Part shown: positions 13,981 to 27,300 of the stretch, piece after piece
How the letters are laid out: every line of letters begins with the position of its first letter
How positions within the stretch are numbered: the stretch's first letter is position 1
Assembly (NCBI RefSeq): GCF_029227915.1
Contig: NC_079878.1
Coordinates: forward strand, 17,114,001-17,178,000
Direction of reading: 5' to 3'
Length of the DNA stretch: 64,000 nucleotides
Source of the DNA: Hydractinia symbiolongicarpus
Taxonomy: Eukaryota > Cnidaria > Hydrozoa > Anthoathecata > Hydractiniidae
Made by a program: the position numbers and the translations under genes
The notes under the pieces: generated by a model
What the model was told of the DNA's origin: nothing
Seen by the model: the letters and a program-made list of their open reading frames with translations, nothing else
Databases searched by the model: none

Positions 13981-16900
13981 TTGTCTAGGTTTGTGGAAGC
14001 ACGCGTTTGACGTGTAAGGCCCATATTAGGCTGCAAAAGTCCGTATTCTAACATTTAGAAGAAGGCTTTGCACGTAGTTGGGGGTGTTCTATGGCCATTG
14101 CGGATTGGAAAACGACTTGAGGCGTCGTGGTCCGTTGAGAGTGGAAAGACTAGACCAATCCTGTCATGTATACGCTCGTGGAAGGACGTGATAAACGTGT
14201 AAGGCCCTTATTAGATTACAAAAGGCCGTATTACAAAATCTAGAAGACTGTGCACGTAGTTGACGGTGTTCTATGGCCATTATGGATTGGAAAAGGACTT
14301 GAGCCGTCGTAGTCCTTTGAGAGTGGAAGGACTAGACCGACCCCCACATGCCTAGGCATGTGGAAGCACGTGATTTACATGTAAGGCTCTAATAAGACTA
14401 CAAAATGCCATATTACCACATTTAGAAGACTGTGCACGTAATTAACAGTGTTCTATGGCCATTGCGGATTGGAAAACTACTTGCGGCGTCGTGGTCCGTT
14501 AAGAGTGGAAGGACTAGACCGATCCTCACATGTCTACGCTCGTGAAAGGACGTGATTTACAAGAAAGGCCCAATTAGGCTGCGAAAGGCCGTATTGCAAT
14601 CTTTAGAAGGCTGTGCACGTAGTTAACGGTGTTCTATCGCCATTGCAGACTGGAAAACGACTTGAGGCGACTTAGGCAGTTGAGTGTGGAAGGACTAGAC
14701 CGATCTTCACATGTCTACGCTCGTGGAAGGACGTGATTTACGTGTAAGCCCCTTATTAGACTACAAAAGGCCGTATTACCACATTTAGAAGACATTGCAC
14801 GTAGTTGACGGTGTTCCATGGCCATTACGAATCGCAAAACAATTTGAGGCGTCGCAGTCCATTGAGAGTTGAAGGACTAGACCGACCCCCATCCGTCCAG
14901 GCTTGTGGAAGCACGTGACTTACGTGTAAGGCCCTTACTAGACTACAAAAGGCCGTATTACCACATTTAGAACACTGTGCATGTAATTGACGGTGTTCTA
15001 TTGCCATTGTGGATTGGAAAACGACTTGAGGCGTCGTAGCCCATTAAGAGTGGAAGGACTACACTGATACTCACATGTCTACCTTCGTGGAAGGACGTGA
15101 TTTACGTATAAGGCCCTTATTAGACTGCAAAACGCCGTATTGCAACCTTTAGAAGACTGTGCGCGTAGTTATCGAAATTTTATGGCCATTGCGGATTGGA
15201 AAACAGCTTGAGACGTCGTAGATGATTCAGATTTGAAGAACTAGAACGATCCCCACCCGGCTAGGCTTGTGGAAGCACGCGTTTGACGTGTTAGACATAT
15301 ACTAGGCTGAAAAAGGCCGTATTGCAACATTTAGAAGAAGACTTTGCACGTAGTTAAAAGTGTTCTATCGCCATTGCAGACTGGTAAACAACTTGAGGCG
15401 ACGTACGCAGTTGAGAGTGGAAGGACTAGACCGATCCTCACATGTCTACGCTCGTGGAAGGACGTGATTTACGGGAAAGGCCCTCTTAGGCTGCAAAAGG
15501 CCGTATTGCAATCTTTAGAAGACTATGCACGTAGTTGACGGTGTTCCATGGCCATTGCAGATTGGAAAATGACTTGAGGCGACGTACGCGGTTGAGAGTG
15601 GAAGAACTAGACCGATCCTCACATATCTACGGTCTTGGAGGGACGTGATTTACGGAAAATCCGTTATCAGGCTCCAAAAGGGCTTATTGCAATCTTTAGA
15701 AGCCTGTGCACGTAGTTAACGGTGTTCTATCTCCATTGCAGAATGGAAAACGACTTAAGGCGACGTACGCAGTTGAGAGTGGAAGGACTACAGCTATCCT
15801 CACATGTCTACGCTCGTGGAAGGACGTGATTTAGGGAAAAAGCCCTTATTAGACTGCAAAAGGCCGTATTGCAACATTTAGAAGACTTTGCACGTAGTTG
15901 ACGGTGTTCTATGGCCATTGCGGATTGGAAAACGACTTGAGGCGTCGTGGTCCGTTAAGATTTGAAGAACTAGAACGATCCCCACCCTTATTAGAGTACA
16001 AAAGGCCGTATTACCACATTTAGAAGACTGTGCACGTAGTTGACGGTGTTCTATGGACATTGCGGATCGAAAAACGATTTCAAGCGTCGTAGTCCATTGA
16101 GAGTGGAAGGACTACACTGATCTTCACATGTCTACCCTCGTGGAAAGACGTGATTTTCGTGTAAGGCCCATATTAGGCTGCAAAAGGCCGTATTCCAACA
16201 TTTACAAGAAGACTTAGCACGTAGTTGACAGTGTTCTTTTGCCATTGCGGAATGAAGAATGAATTGAGGCGTCGTGGTCCGTTGAGAGTGGAAGGACTAC
16301 ACCGATTCTCACATGTCTACCCTCGTGAAAGGACGTGATTTACGAAAAAAGGCCCTATTAGGCTGCGAAAGGCCGTATTGCAATCTTTAGAAGCCTGTGC
16401 ACGTAGTTAACGGTGTTCTATCGCCCTTGCAGACTGGAAAACGACCTGAGGCGACGTACGCAGTTGAGTGTGGAAGGACTAGACCGATCCTCACATGTCT
16501 ACGCTCGTGAAAAGACGTGATTTACGGGAAAGGCCTTATTAGGCTGCGAAAAGCCGTATTGCAATCTTTAGAAGCCTGTGCACGTAGTTAACGGTGTTCT
16601 ATCGCCATTTCAGACTGGAAAGTGACCTGAGGCGTCGTACGCAGTTGAGTGTGGAAGGACTAGACCGATCCTCACATGTCTACGCTCGTGAAAGGACGTG
16701 ATTTACGGGAAAGGCCCTATTAGGCTGCGAAAGGCTGTATTGCAATCTTTAGAAGCCTGTGCACGCAGTTAACGGTGTTCTATCGCCAATGCAGACTGGA
16801 AAACGACCTGAGGCGACGTACGCAGTTGAGTGTGGAAGGACTACACCGATCCTCACATGTCTACGCTCGTGAAAGGACGTGATTTACGGGAAAGGCCCTA

Positions 16901-18359
16901 TTAGGCTGCACAAGGCCGTATTGCAATCTTTAGAAGACTGTGCACGTAGTTGATGGTGTTCTATGGCCATTGCGGATTGGAAAACGACTTGAGGCGTCGT
17001 AGTCCAGTGAGATTTAAATAACTAGAACGATCCCCACTTGTCTAGGTTTGTGGAAGCACGCGTTTGACGTGTAAGGCCCATATTAGGCTGCAAAAGTCCG
17101 TATTCTAACATTTAGAAGAAGGCTTTGCACGTAGTTGGGGGTGTTCTATTGCCATTGTGGATTGGAAAACGACTTGAGGCGTCGTAGCCCATTAAGAGTG
17201 GAAGGACTACACTGATACTCACATGTCTACCTTCGTGGAAGGACGTGATTTACGTATAAGGCCCTTATTAGACTGCAAAACGCCGTATTGCAACCTTTAG
17301 AAGACTGTGCGCGTAGTTAGCGGAATTTTATGGCCATTGCGGATTGGAAAACAGCTTGAGACGACGTAGATGATTCAGATTTGAAGAACTAGAACGATCC
17401 CCACCCGGCTAGGCTTGTGGAAGCACGCGTTTGACGTGTTAGACATATACTAGGCTGAAAAAGGCCGTATTGCAACATTTAGAGGAAGACTTTGCACGTA
17501 GTTAAAGGTGTTCTATCGCCATTGCAGACTGGAAAACGACTTAAGGCGTTGTAGTCCATTGATAGTGGAAGGACTACAGCGATCCTCACATGTCTACGCT
17601 CGTGGAAGGACGTGATTTAGGGAAAAAGCCCTTATTAGACTGCCAAAGACCGTATTACAACATTTAGAAGACTATGCACGTAGTTGACGGTGTTCCATGG
17701 CCATTGCGGATTGGAAAACGACTTGAGGCGTCGTGGTCCGTTAAGATTTGAAGAACTAGAACGATCCCCACCCTTATTAGAGTACAAAAGGCCGTATTAC
17801 CACATTTAGAAGACTGTGCACGTAGTTGACGGTGTTCTATGGACATTGCGGATCGAAAAACGACTTGAGGCGTCGTGGTCCGTTGAGAGTGGAAAGACTA
17901 GACCAATCCTGTCATGTATACGCTCGTGGAAGCACGTGATAAACGTGTAAGGCCCTTATTAGATTACAAAAGGCCGTATTACAACATCTAGAAGACTGTG
18001 CACGTAGTTGACGGTGTTCTATGGCCATTGCAGACTGGAAAACGACTTGAGGCGACTTAGGCAGTTGAGTGTGGAAGGACTAGACCGATCTTCACATGTC
18101 TACGCTCGTGGAAGGACGTGATTTACGGGAAAGGCCCTATTATGCTGCAAAAGGCCGTATTGCAATCTTTAGAAGACTGTCCACGTAGTTGACGGTGTTC
18201 TATGACCATTGCGGATTGGAAAACGACTTGAGGCGTCCTTGTCCATTTACAATGGAAGGACTACACCGATCCTCACATGTCTACGCTCGTGGAAGGACGA
18301 GATTTAAGGGAAAAGCCCTTATTATTCTGCAAAAGGCCGTGTTGCAATCTTTAGAAGAC

Positions 18360-21300
18360 TGTGCACGTAGTTGACGGTGTTCTATGGCCATTGCGGATTG
18401 GAAAACGACTTGAGCTATTGTATTCCTTAGAGATTTGAAGATCTAGAACGATCCCCACCCGTCTAGGCTTGTGGAAGCACGCGTTTGACGTGTAAGGCCC
18501 ATACTAGGCTGCAAAAGGCCGTATTAGAACATTTAGAAGACTGTGCGCGTAGTTGGCGGAGTTCTATGGCCATTGCGGATTGGAAAACGCCTTGACGCGT
18601 CGTAGTCCATTGAGAGTGAAAGGACTACACTGATTCTCACATGTCTACCCTCGTGGAAGGACGTGATTTACGGGAATAGCCCATATTAGGCTGCAAAAGG
18701 CCGTATTACCACATTTAGAAGACTGTGCACGTAGTTGACGGTGTTCTTTTGCCATTGCAGAATGAAGAACGAATTGAGGCGTCGTGGTCCGTTGAGAGTG
18801 GAAGGACTCCACCGAATCTCACATGTCTACGGTCGTGGGGGGACGTGATTTACGGAAAATCCATTATTAGGCACCAAAAGCCCGTATTGCAATCTTTAGA
18901 AGCCTGTGCACGTAGTTAGCGGTGTTCTATCGCCATTGCAGACAGGAAAAGGACTTGACGCGACGTACGTAGTTGAGTGTGGAAGGACTAGACCGATCCT
19001 CACATGTCTACGCTCGTGAAAGGACGTGATTTACGGGAAAGGCCCAATCAGGCTGCCAAAGGCCGTATTGCAATCTTTAGAAGGCTGTGCACGTAGTTAA
19101 CGGTTTTCTATCGCCATTGCAGACTGGAAAACAACTTGAGGCGACTTAGGCAGTTGAGTGTGGAAGGACTAGACCGATCTTCACATGTCTACGCTCGTGG
19201 AAGGACGTGATTTACGGGAAAGGCCCTATTAGGCTGCAAAAGGCCGTATTGCAATCTTTAGAAGACTGTGCACGTAGTTCACGGTGTTCTATGGCCATTG
19301 CGGATTGGAAAACGACTTGAGCTATCGTAGTCCATAGAGATTTGAAGATCTAGAACGATCCCCACCCATGTAGGCTTGTGGAAGCACGCGTTTGACGTGT
19401 AAGGCCCATACTAGGCTGCAAAAGGCCGTATTACCACATTTAGAAGACTGTGCACGTAGTTGACGGTGTTCTATGGCCATTATGGATTGGAAAAGCACTT
19501 GAGCCGTCGTAGTCCATTGAGAGTGGAAGGACTAGACCGACCCCCACATGCCTAAGCATGTGGAAGCACGTGATTTACATGTAAGGCTCTAATAAGACTA
19601 CAAAATGCCATATTACCACATTTAGAAGACTGTGCACGTAGTTGACGGTGTTCTATGGCCATTGCGGATTGGAAAACGACATGAGGCGTCGTGGTCCGTT
19701 GAGAGTGGAAAGACTAGACCAATCCTATCATGTATACGCTCGTGGAAGCACGTGATATACGTGTAAGGCCCTTATTAGGTTACAAAAGGCCGTTTTACAA
19801 CATATAGAAGACTGTGCACGTAGTGGACGGTGTTCTATGGTCATTGCGGATTGGAAAAGGACTTGAGGCGTCGTAGTCCATTGAGAGTGGAAGGACTAGA
19901 CCGACCCCCACATGCCTAGGCTTGTGGAAGCACGTGATTTACATGTAAGGCTCTAATAAGACTACAAAATGCCGTATTACCACATTTAGAAGACTGTGCA
20001 CGTAAAGGACTTGAGCCGTCGTAGTCCATTGAGAGTGGAAGGACTAGACCGACCCCCACATGCCTAGGCATGTGGAAGCACGTGATTTACATGTAAGGCT
20101 CTAATAAGACTACAAAATGCCATATTACCACATTTAGAAGACTGTGCACGTAGTTGACGGTGTTCTATGGCCATTGCGGATTGGAAAACGACTTGAGGCG
20201 TCGTGGTCCGTTGAGAGTGGAAAGACTAGACCAATCCTATCATGTATACGCTCGTGGAAGCACGTGATATACGTGTAAGGCCCTTATTAGGTTACAAAAG
20301 GCCGTTTTACAACATATAGAAGACTGTGCACGTAGTGGACGGTGTTCTATGGTCATTGCGGATTGGAAAAGGACTTGAGGCGTCGTAGTCCATTGAGAGT
20401 GGAAGGACTAGACCGACCCCCACATGCCTAGGCTTGTGGAAGCACGTGATTTACATGTAAGGCTCTAATAAGACTACAAAATGCCGTATTACCACATTTA
20501 GAAGACTGTGCACGTAGTTGACGGTGTTCTATGGCCATTGCGGATTGGAAAACGACTTGCGGCGTCGTGGTCCGTTAAGAGTGGAAGGACTAGACCGATC
20601 CTCACATGTCTACGCTCGTGAAAGGACGTGATTTACAAGAAAGGCCCAATTAGGCTGCCAAAGGCCGTATTGCAATTTTTAGAAGGCTGTGCACGTAGTT
20701 AACGGTGTTCTATTGCCATTGCAGACTGGAAAACGACTTGAGGCGACTTAGGCAGTTGAGTGTGGAAGGACTAGACCGATCTTCACATGTCTACGCTCGT
20801 GGAAGGACGTGATTTACGGGAAAGGCCCTATTAGGCTGCAAAAGGCCGTATTGCAATCTTTAGAAGACTGTGCACGTAGTTCACGGTGTTCTATGGCCAT
20901 TGCGGATTGGAAAACGACTTGAGCTAACGTAGTCCATAGAGATTTGAAGATCTAGAACGATCCCCACCCATGTAGGCTTGTGGAAGCACGCGTTTGACGT
21001 GTAAGGCCCATACTAGGCTGCAAAAGGCCGTATTACCACATTTAGAAGACTGTGCACGTAGTTGACGGTGTTCTATGGCCATTATGGATTGGAAAAGGAC
21101 TTGAGCCGTCGTAGTCCATTGAGAGTGGAAGGACTAGACCGACCCCCACATGCCTAAGCATGTGGAAGCACGTGATTTACATGTAAGGCTCTAATAAGAC
21201 TACAAAATGCCATATTACCACATTTAGAAGACTGTGCACGTAGTTGACGGTGTTCTATGGCCATTGCGGATTGGAAAACGACTTGAGGCGTCGTGGTCCG

Positions 21301-24300
21301 TTGAGAGTGGAAAGACTAGACCAATCCTCTCATGTATACGCTCGTGGAAGGACGAGATTTAAGGGAAAAGCCCTTATTATTCTGCAAAAGGCCGTGTTGC
21401 AATCTTTAGAAGACTGTGCACGTAGTTGACGGTGTTCTATGGCCATTGCGGATTGGAAAACGACTTGAGTTATCGTATTCCATAGAGATTTGAAGATCTA
21501 GAACGATCCCCACCCGTCTAGGCTTGTGGAAGCACGCGTTTGACGTGTAAGGCCCATACTAGGCTGCAAAAAGCCGTATTAGAACATTTAGAAGACTGTG
21601 CGCGTAGTTGGCGGAGTTCTATGGCCATTGCGGATTGGAAAACGCCTTGACGCGTCGTAGTCCATTGAGAGTGGAAGGACTACACTGCTTCTCACATGTC
21701 TACCCTCGTGGAAGGACGTGATTTACGGGAATAGCCCATATTGGGCTGCAAAAGGCCGTATTACCACATTTAGAAGACTGTGCACGTAGTTGACGGTGTT
21801 CTTTTGCCATTGCAGAATGAAGAACGAATTGAGGCGTCGTGGTCCGTTGAGAGTGGAAGGACTCCACCGAATCTCACATGTCTACGGTCGTGGGGGGACG
21901 TGATTTACGGAAAATCCATTATTAGGCACCAAAAGCCCGTATTGCAATCTTTAGAAGCCTGTGCACGTAGTTAAAGGTGTTCTATCGCCATTGCAGACTG
22001 GAAAACGACTTGAGGCGTCGTAGTCCATTGAGAGTGGAAGGACTAGACCGACCCCCACATGCCTAGGCTTGTGGAAGCACGTGATTTACATGTAAGGCTC
22101 TAATAAGACTACAAAATGCCGTATTACCACATTTAGAAGACTGTGCACGTAGTTGACGGTGTTCTATGGCCATTGCGGATTGGAAAACAACTTGCGGCGT
22201 CGTGGTCCGTTAAGAGTGGAAGGACTAGACCGATCCTCACATGTCTACGCTCGTGAAAGGACGTAATTTACAAGAAAGGCCCAATTAGGCTGCAAAAGGC
22301 CGTATTGCAATCTATAGAAGGCTGTGCACGTAGTTAACGGTGTTCTATCGCCATTGCAGACTGGAAAACGACTTGAGGCGACTTAGGCAGTTGAGTGTGG
22401 AAGGACTAGACCGATCTTTACATGTCTACGCTCGTGGAAGGACGTGATTTACGTGTAAGGCCCTTATTAGACTACAAAAGGCCGTATTACCACATTTAGA
22501 AGACATTGCACGTAGTTGACGGTGTTCCATGGCCATTACGAATCGCAAAACAATTTGAGGCGTCGCAGTCCATTGAGAGTTGAAGGACTAGACCGACCCC
22601 CACCCGTCCAGGCTTGTGGAAGCACGTGACTTACGTGTAAGGCCCTTACTAGACTACAAAAGGCCGTATTACCACATTTAGAACACTGTGCATGTAGTTG
22701 ACGGTGTTCTATTGCCATTGTGGATTGGAAAACGACTTCAGGCGTCGTAGCCCATTAAGAGTGGAAGGACTACACTGATACTCACATGTCTACCTTCGTG
22801 GAAGGACGTGATTTACGTATAAGGCCCTTATTAGACTGCAAAACGCCGTATTGCAATCTTTAGAAGCCTGTGCACGCAGTTAACGGTGTTCTTTTGCCAC
22901 TGCAGATTGGAAAACGACTTGAGGCGTTGTAGTCCATTGATAGTGAAGGACTACAGTAATCCTCACATGTCTACGCTCGTGGAAGGACGTGATTTAGGGA
23001 AAAAGCCCTTATTAGACTGCCAAAGACCGTATTACAACATTTAGAAGATTGTGCCCGTAGTTGACGGTGTTCTATTGCCATCGTGGATTGGAAAACGACT
23101 TGAAGCGTAGTAGTCCATTGAGAGTGTAAGGACAACATTGATCCTCACATGTCTACCCTCGTGGAGGGACGTGATTTACGGAAAATCCGTTATTAGGCTC
23201 CAAAAGGGCTTATTGCAATCTTTAGAAGCCTGTGCACGTAGTTAACGGTGTTCTATCTCCATTGCAGAATGGAAAACAACTTAAGGCGACGTACGCAGTT
23301 GAGAGTGGAAGGACTACAGCTATCCTCACATGTCTACGCTCGTGGAAGGACGTGATTTAGGGAAAAAGCCCTTATTAGACTGCAAAAGGCCGTATTACAA
23401 CATTTAGAAGAAGGCTTTGCACGTAGTTGGGGGTGTTCTATGGCCATTGCGGATTGGAAAACGACTTGAGGCGTCGTGGTCCGTTGAGAGTGGAAAGACT
23501 AGACCAATCCTGTCATGTATACGCTCGTGGAAGCACGTGATAAACGTGTAAGGCCCTTATTAGATTACAAAAGGCCGTATTACAACATCTAGAAGACTGT
23601 GCACGTAGTTGACGGTGTTCTATGGCCATTATGGATTGGAAAACGACCTGAGGCGACGTACGCAGTTGAGTGTGGAAGGACTACACCGATCCTCACATGT
23701 CTACGCTCGTGAAAGGACGTGATTTACGGGAAAGGCCCTATTAGGCTGCACAAGGCCGTATTGCAATCTTTAGAAGACTGTGCACGTAGTTGATGGTGTT
23801 CTATGGCCATTGCGGATTGGAAAACGACTTGAGGCGTCGTAGTCCAGTGAGATTTAAATAACTAGAACGATCCCCACTTGTCTAGATTTGTGGAAGCACG
23901 CGTTTGACGTGTAAGGCCCATATTAGGCTGCAAAAGTCCTTTTTCTAACATTTAGAAGAAGGCTTTGCACGTAGTTGACGGTGTTCTATGGCCATTGCGG
24001 ATTGGAAAACGACTTGAGGCGTCGTGGTCCGTTGAGAGTGGAAAGACTAGACCAATCCTGTCATGTATACGCTCGTGGAAGCACGTGATATACGTGTAAG
24101 GCCCTTATTAGGTTACAAAAGGCCGTTGTACAACATATAGAAGACTGTGCACGTAGTTGACGGTGTTCTATGGCCATTGCGGATTGGAAAAGGACTTGAG
24201 GCGTCGTAGTCCATTGAGAGTGGAAGGACTAGACCGACCCCCACATGCCTAGGCTTGTGGAAGCACGTGATTTACATGTAAGGCTCTAATAAGACTACAA

Positions 24301-27300
24301 AATGCCGTATTACCACATTTAGAAGACTGTGCACGTAGTTGACGGTGTTCTATGGCCATTGCGGATTGGAAAACGACTTGAAGCATCGTAGTCCATTGAC
24401 AGTGGAAGGACTACACCGATCCTCACATGTCTACGCTCGTGGAAGGACGAGATTTAAGGGAAAAGCCCTTATTATTCTGCAAAAGGCCGTGTTGCAATCT
24501 TTAGAAGACTGTGCACGTAGTTGACGGTGTTCTATGGCCATTGCGGATTGGAAAACGACTTGAGCTATCGTATTCCATAGAGATTTGAAGATCTAGAACG
24601 ATCCCCACCCGTCTAGGCTTGTGGAAGCACGCGTTTGACGTGTAAGGCCCATACTAGGCTGCAAAAGGCCGTATTAGAACATTTAGAAGACTGTGCACGT
24701 AGTTGGCGGAGTTCTATGGCCATTGCGGATTGGAAAACGCCTTGACGCGTCGTAGTCCATTGCGAGTGAAAGGACTACACTGATTCTCACATGTCTACCC
24801 TCGTGGAAGGACGTGATTTACGGGAATAGCCCATATTAGGCTGCAAAAGGCCGTATTACCACATTTAGAAGACTGTGCACGTAGTTGACGGTGTTCTTTT
24901 GCCATTGCAGAATGAAGAACGAATTGAGGCGTCGTGGTCCGTTGAGAGTGGAAGGACTCCACCGAATCTCACATGTCTACGGTCGTGGGGGGACGTGATT
25001 TACGGAAAATCCATTATTAGGCACCAAAAGCCCGTATTGCAATCTTTAGAAGCCTGCGCACGTAGTTAACGGTGTTCTCTCGCCATTGCAGACAGGAAAA
25101 CGACTTGACGCGACGTACGTAGTTGAGTGTGGAAGGACTAGACCGGTCCTCACATGTCTACGCTCGTGAAAAGACGTGATTTACGGGAAAGGCCCAATCA
25201 GGCTGCCAAAGGCCGTATTGCAATCTTTAGAAGGCTGTGCACGTAGTTAACGGTTTTCTATCGCCATTGCAGACTGGAAAACGACTTGAGGGGACTTAGG
25301 CAGTTGAGTGTGGAAGGACTAGACCGATCTTCACATGTCTACGCTCGTGGAAGGACGTAATTTACGGGAAAGGCCCTATTAGGCTGCAAAAGGCCGTATT
25401 GCAATCTTTAGAAGACTGTGCACGTAGTTCACGGTGTTCTATGGCCATTGCGGATTGGAAAACGACTTGAGCTATCGTAGTCCATAGAGATTTGAAGATC
25501 TAGAACGATCCCCACCCGTGTAGGCTTGTGGAAGCACGCGTTTGACGTGTAAGGCCCATACTAGGCTGCAAAAGGCCGTATTACCACATTTAGAAGACTG
25601 TGCACGTAGTTGACGGTGTTCTATGGCCATTATGGATTGGAAAAGGACTTGAGCCGTCGTAGTCCATTGAGAGTGGAAGGACTAGACCGACCCCCACATG
25701 CCTAGGCATGTGGAAGCACGTGATTTACATGTAAGGCTCTAATAAGACTACAAAATGCCATATTACCACATTTAGAAGACTGTGCACGTAGTTGACGGTG
25801 TTCTATGGCCATTGCGGATTGGAAAACGACTTGAGGCGTCGTGGTCCGTTGAGAGTGGAAAGACTAGACCAATCCTGTCATGTATACGCTCGTGGAAGCA
25901 CGTGATATACGTGTAAGGCCCTTATTAGGTTACAAAAGGCCGTTTTACAACATATAGAAGACTGTGCACGTAGTTGACGGTGCTCTATGGTCATTGCGGA
26001 TTGGAAAAGGACTTGAGGCGTCGTAGTCCATTGAGAGTGGAAGGACTAGACCGACCCCCACATGCCTAGGCTTGTGGAAGCACGTGATTTACATGTAAGG
26101 CTCTAATAAGACTACAAAATGCCGTATTACCACATTTAGAAGACTGTGCACGTAGTTGACGGTGTTCTATGGCCATTGTGGATTGGAAAACGACTTGCGG
26201 CGTCGTGGTCCGTTAAGAGTGGAAGGACTAGACCGATCCTCACATGTCTACGCTCGTGAAAGGACGTGATTTACAAGAAAGGCCCAATTAGGCTGCGAAA
26301 GGCCGTATTGCAATCTAGAAGGCTGTGCACGTAGTTAACGGTGTTCTATCGCCATTGCAGACTGGAAAACGACTTGAGGCGACTTAGGCAGTTGAGTGTG
26401 GAAGGACTAGACCGATCTTCACATGTCTACGCTCGTGGAAGGACGTGATTTACGGGAAAGGCCCTATTAGGCTGCAAAAGGCCGTATTGCAATCTTTAGA
26501 AGACTGTGCACGTAGTTCACGGTGTTCTATGGCCATTGCGGATTGGAAAACGACTTGAGCTATCGTAGTCCATAGAGATTTGAAGATCTAAAACGATCCC
26601 CACCCGTGTAGGCTTGTGGAAGCACGCGTTTGACGTGTAAGGCCCATACTAGGCTGCCAAAGGCCGTATTACCACATTTAGAAGACTGTGCACGTAGTTG
26701 ACGGTGTTCTATGGCCATTATGGATTGGAAAAGGACTTGAGCCGTCGTAGTCCATTGAGAGTGGAAGGACTAGACCGACCCCCACATGCCTAGGCATGTG
26801 GAAGCACGTGATTTACATGTAAGGCTCTAATAAGACTACAAAATGCCATATTACCACATTTAGAAGACTGTGCACGTAGTTGACGGTGTTCTATGGCCAT
26901 TGCGGATTGGAAAACGACTTGAGGCGTCGTGGTCCGTTGAGAGTGGAAAGACTAGACCAATCCTGTCATGTATACGCTCGTGGAAGCACGTGATATACGT
27001 GTAAGGCCCTTATTAGGTTACAAAAGGCCGTTTTACAACATATAGAAGACTGTGCACGTAGTTGACGGTGTTCTATGGTCATTGCGGATTGGAAAAGGAC
27101 TTGAGGCGTCGTAGTCCATTGAGAGTGGAAGGACTAGACCGACCCCCACATGCCTAGGCTTGTGGAAGCACGTGATTTACATGTAAGGCTCTAATAAGAC
27201 TACAAAATGCCGTATTACCACATTTAGAAGACTGTGCACGTAGTTGACGGTGTTCTATGGCCATTGCTGATTGGAAAACAACTTGACCCGTCGTAGACCA

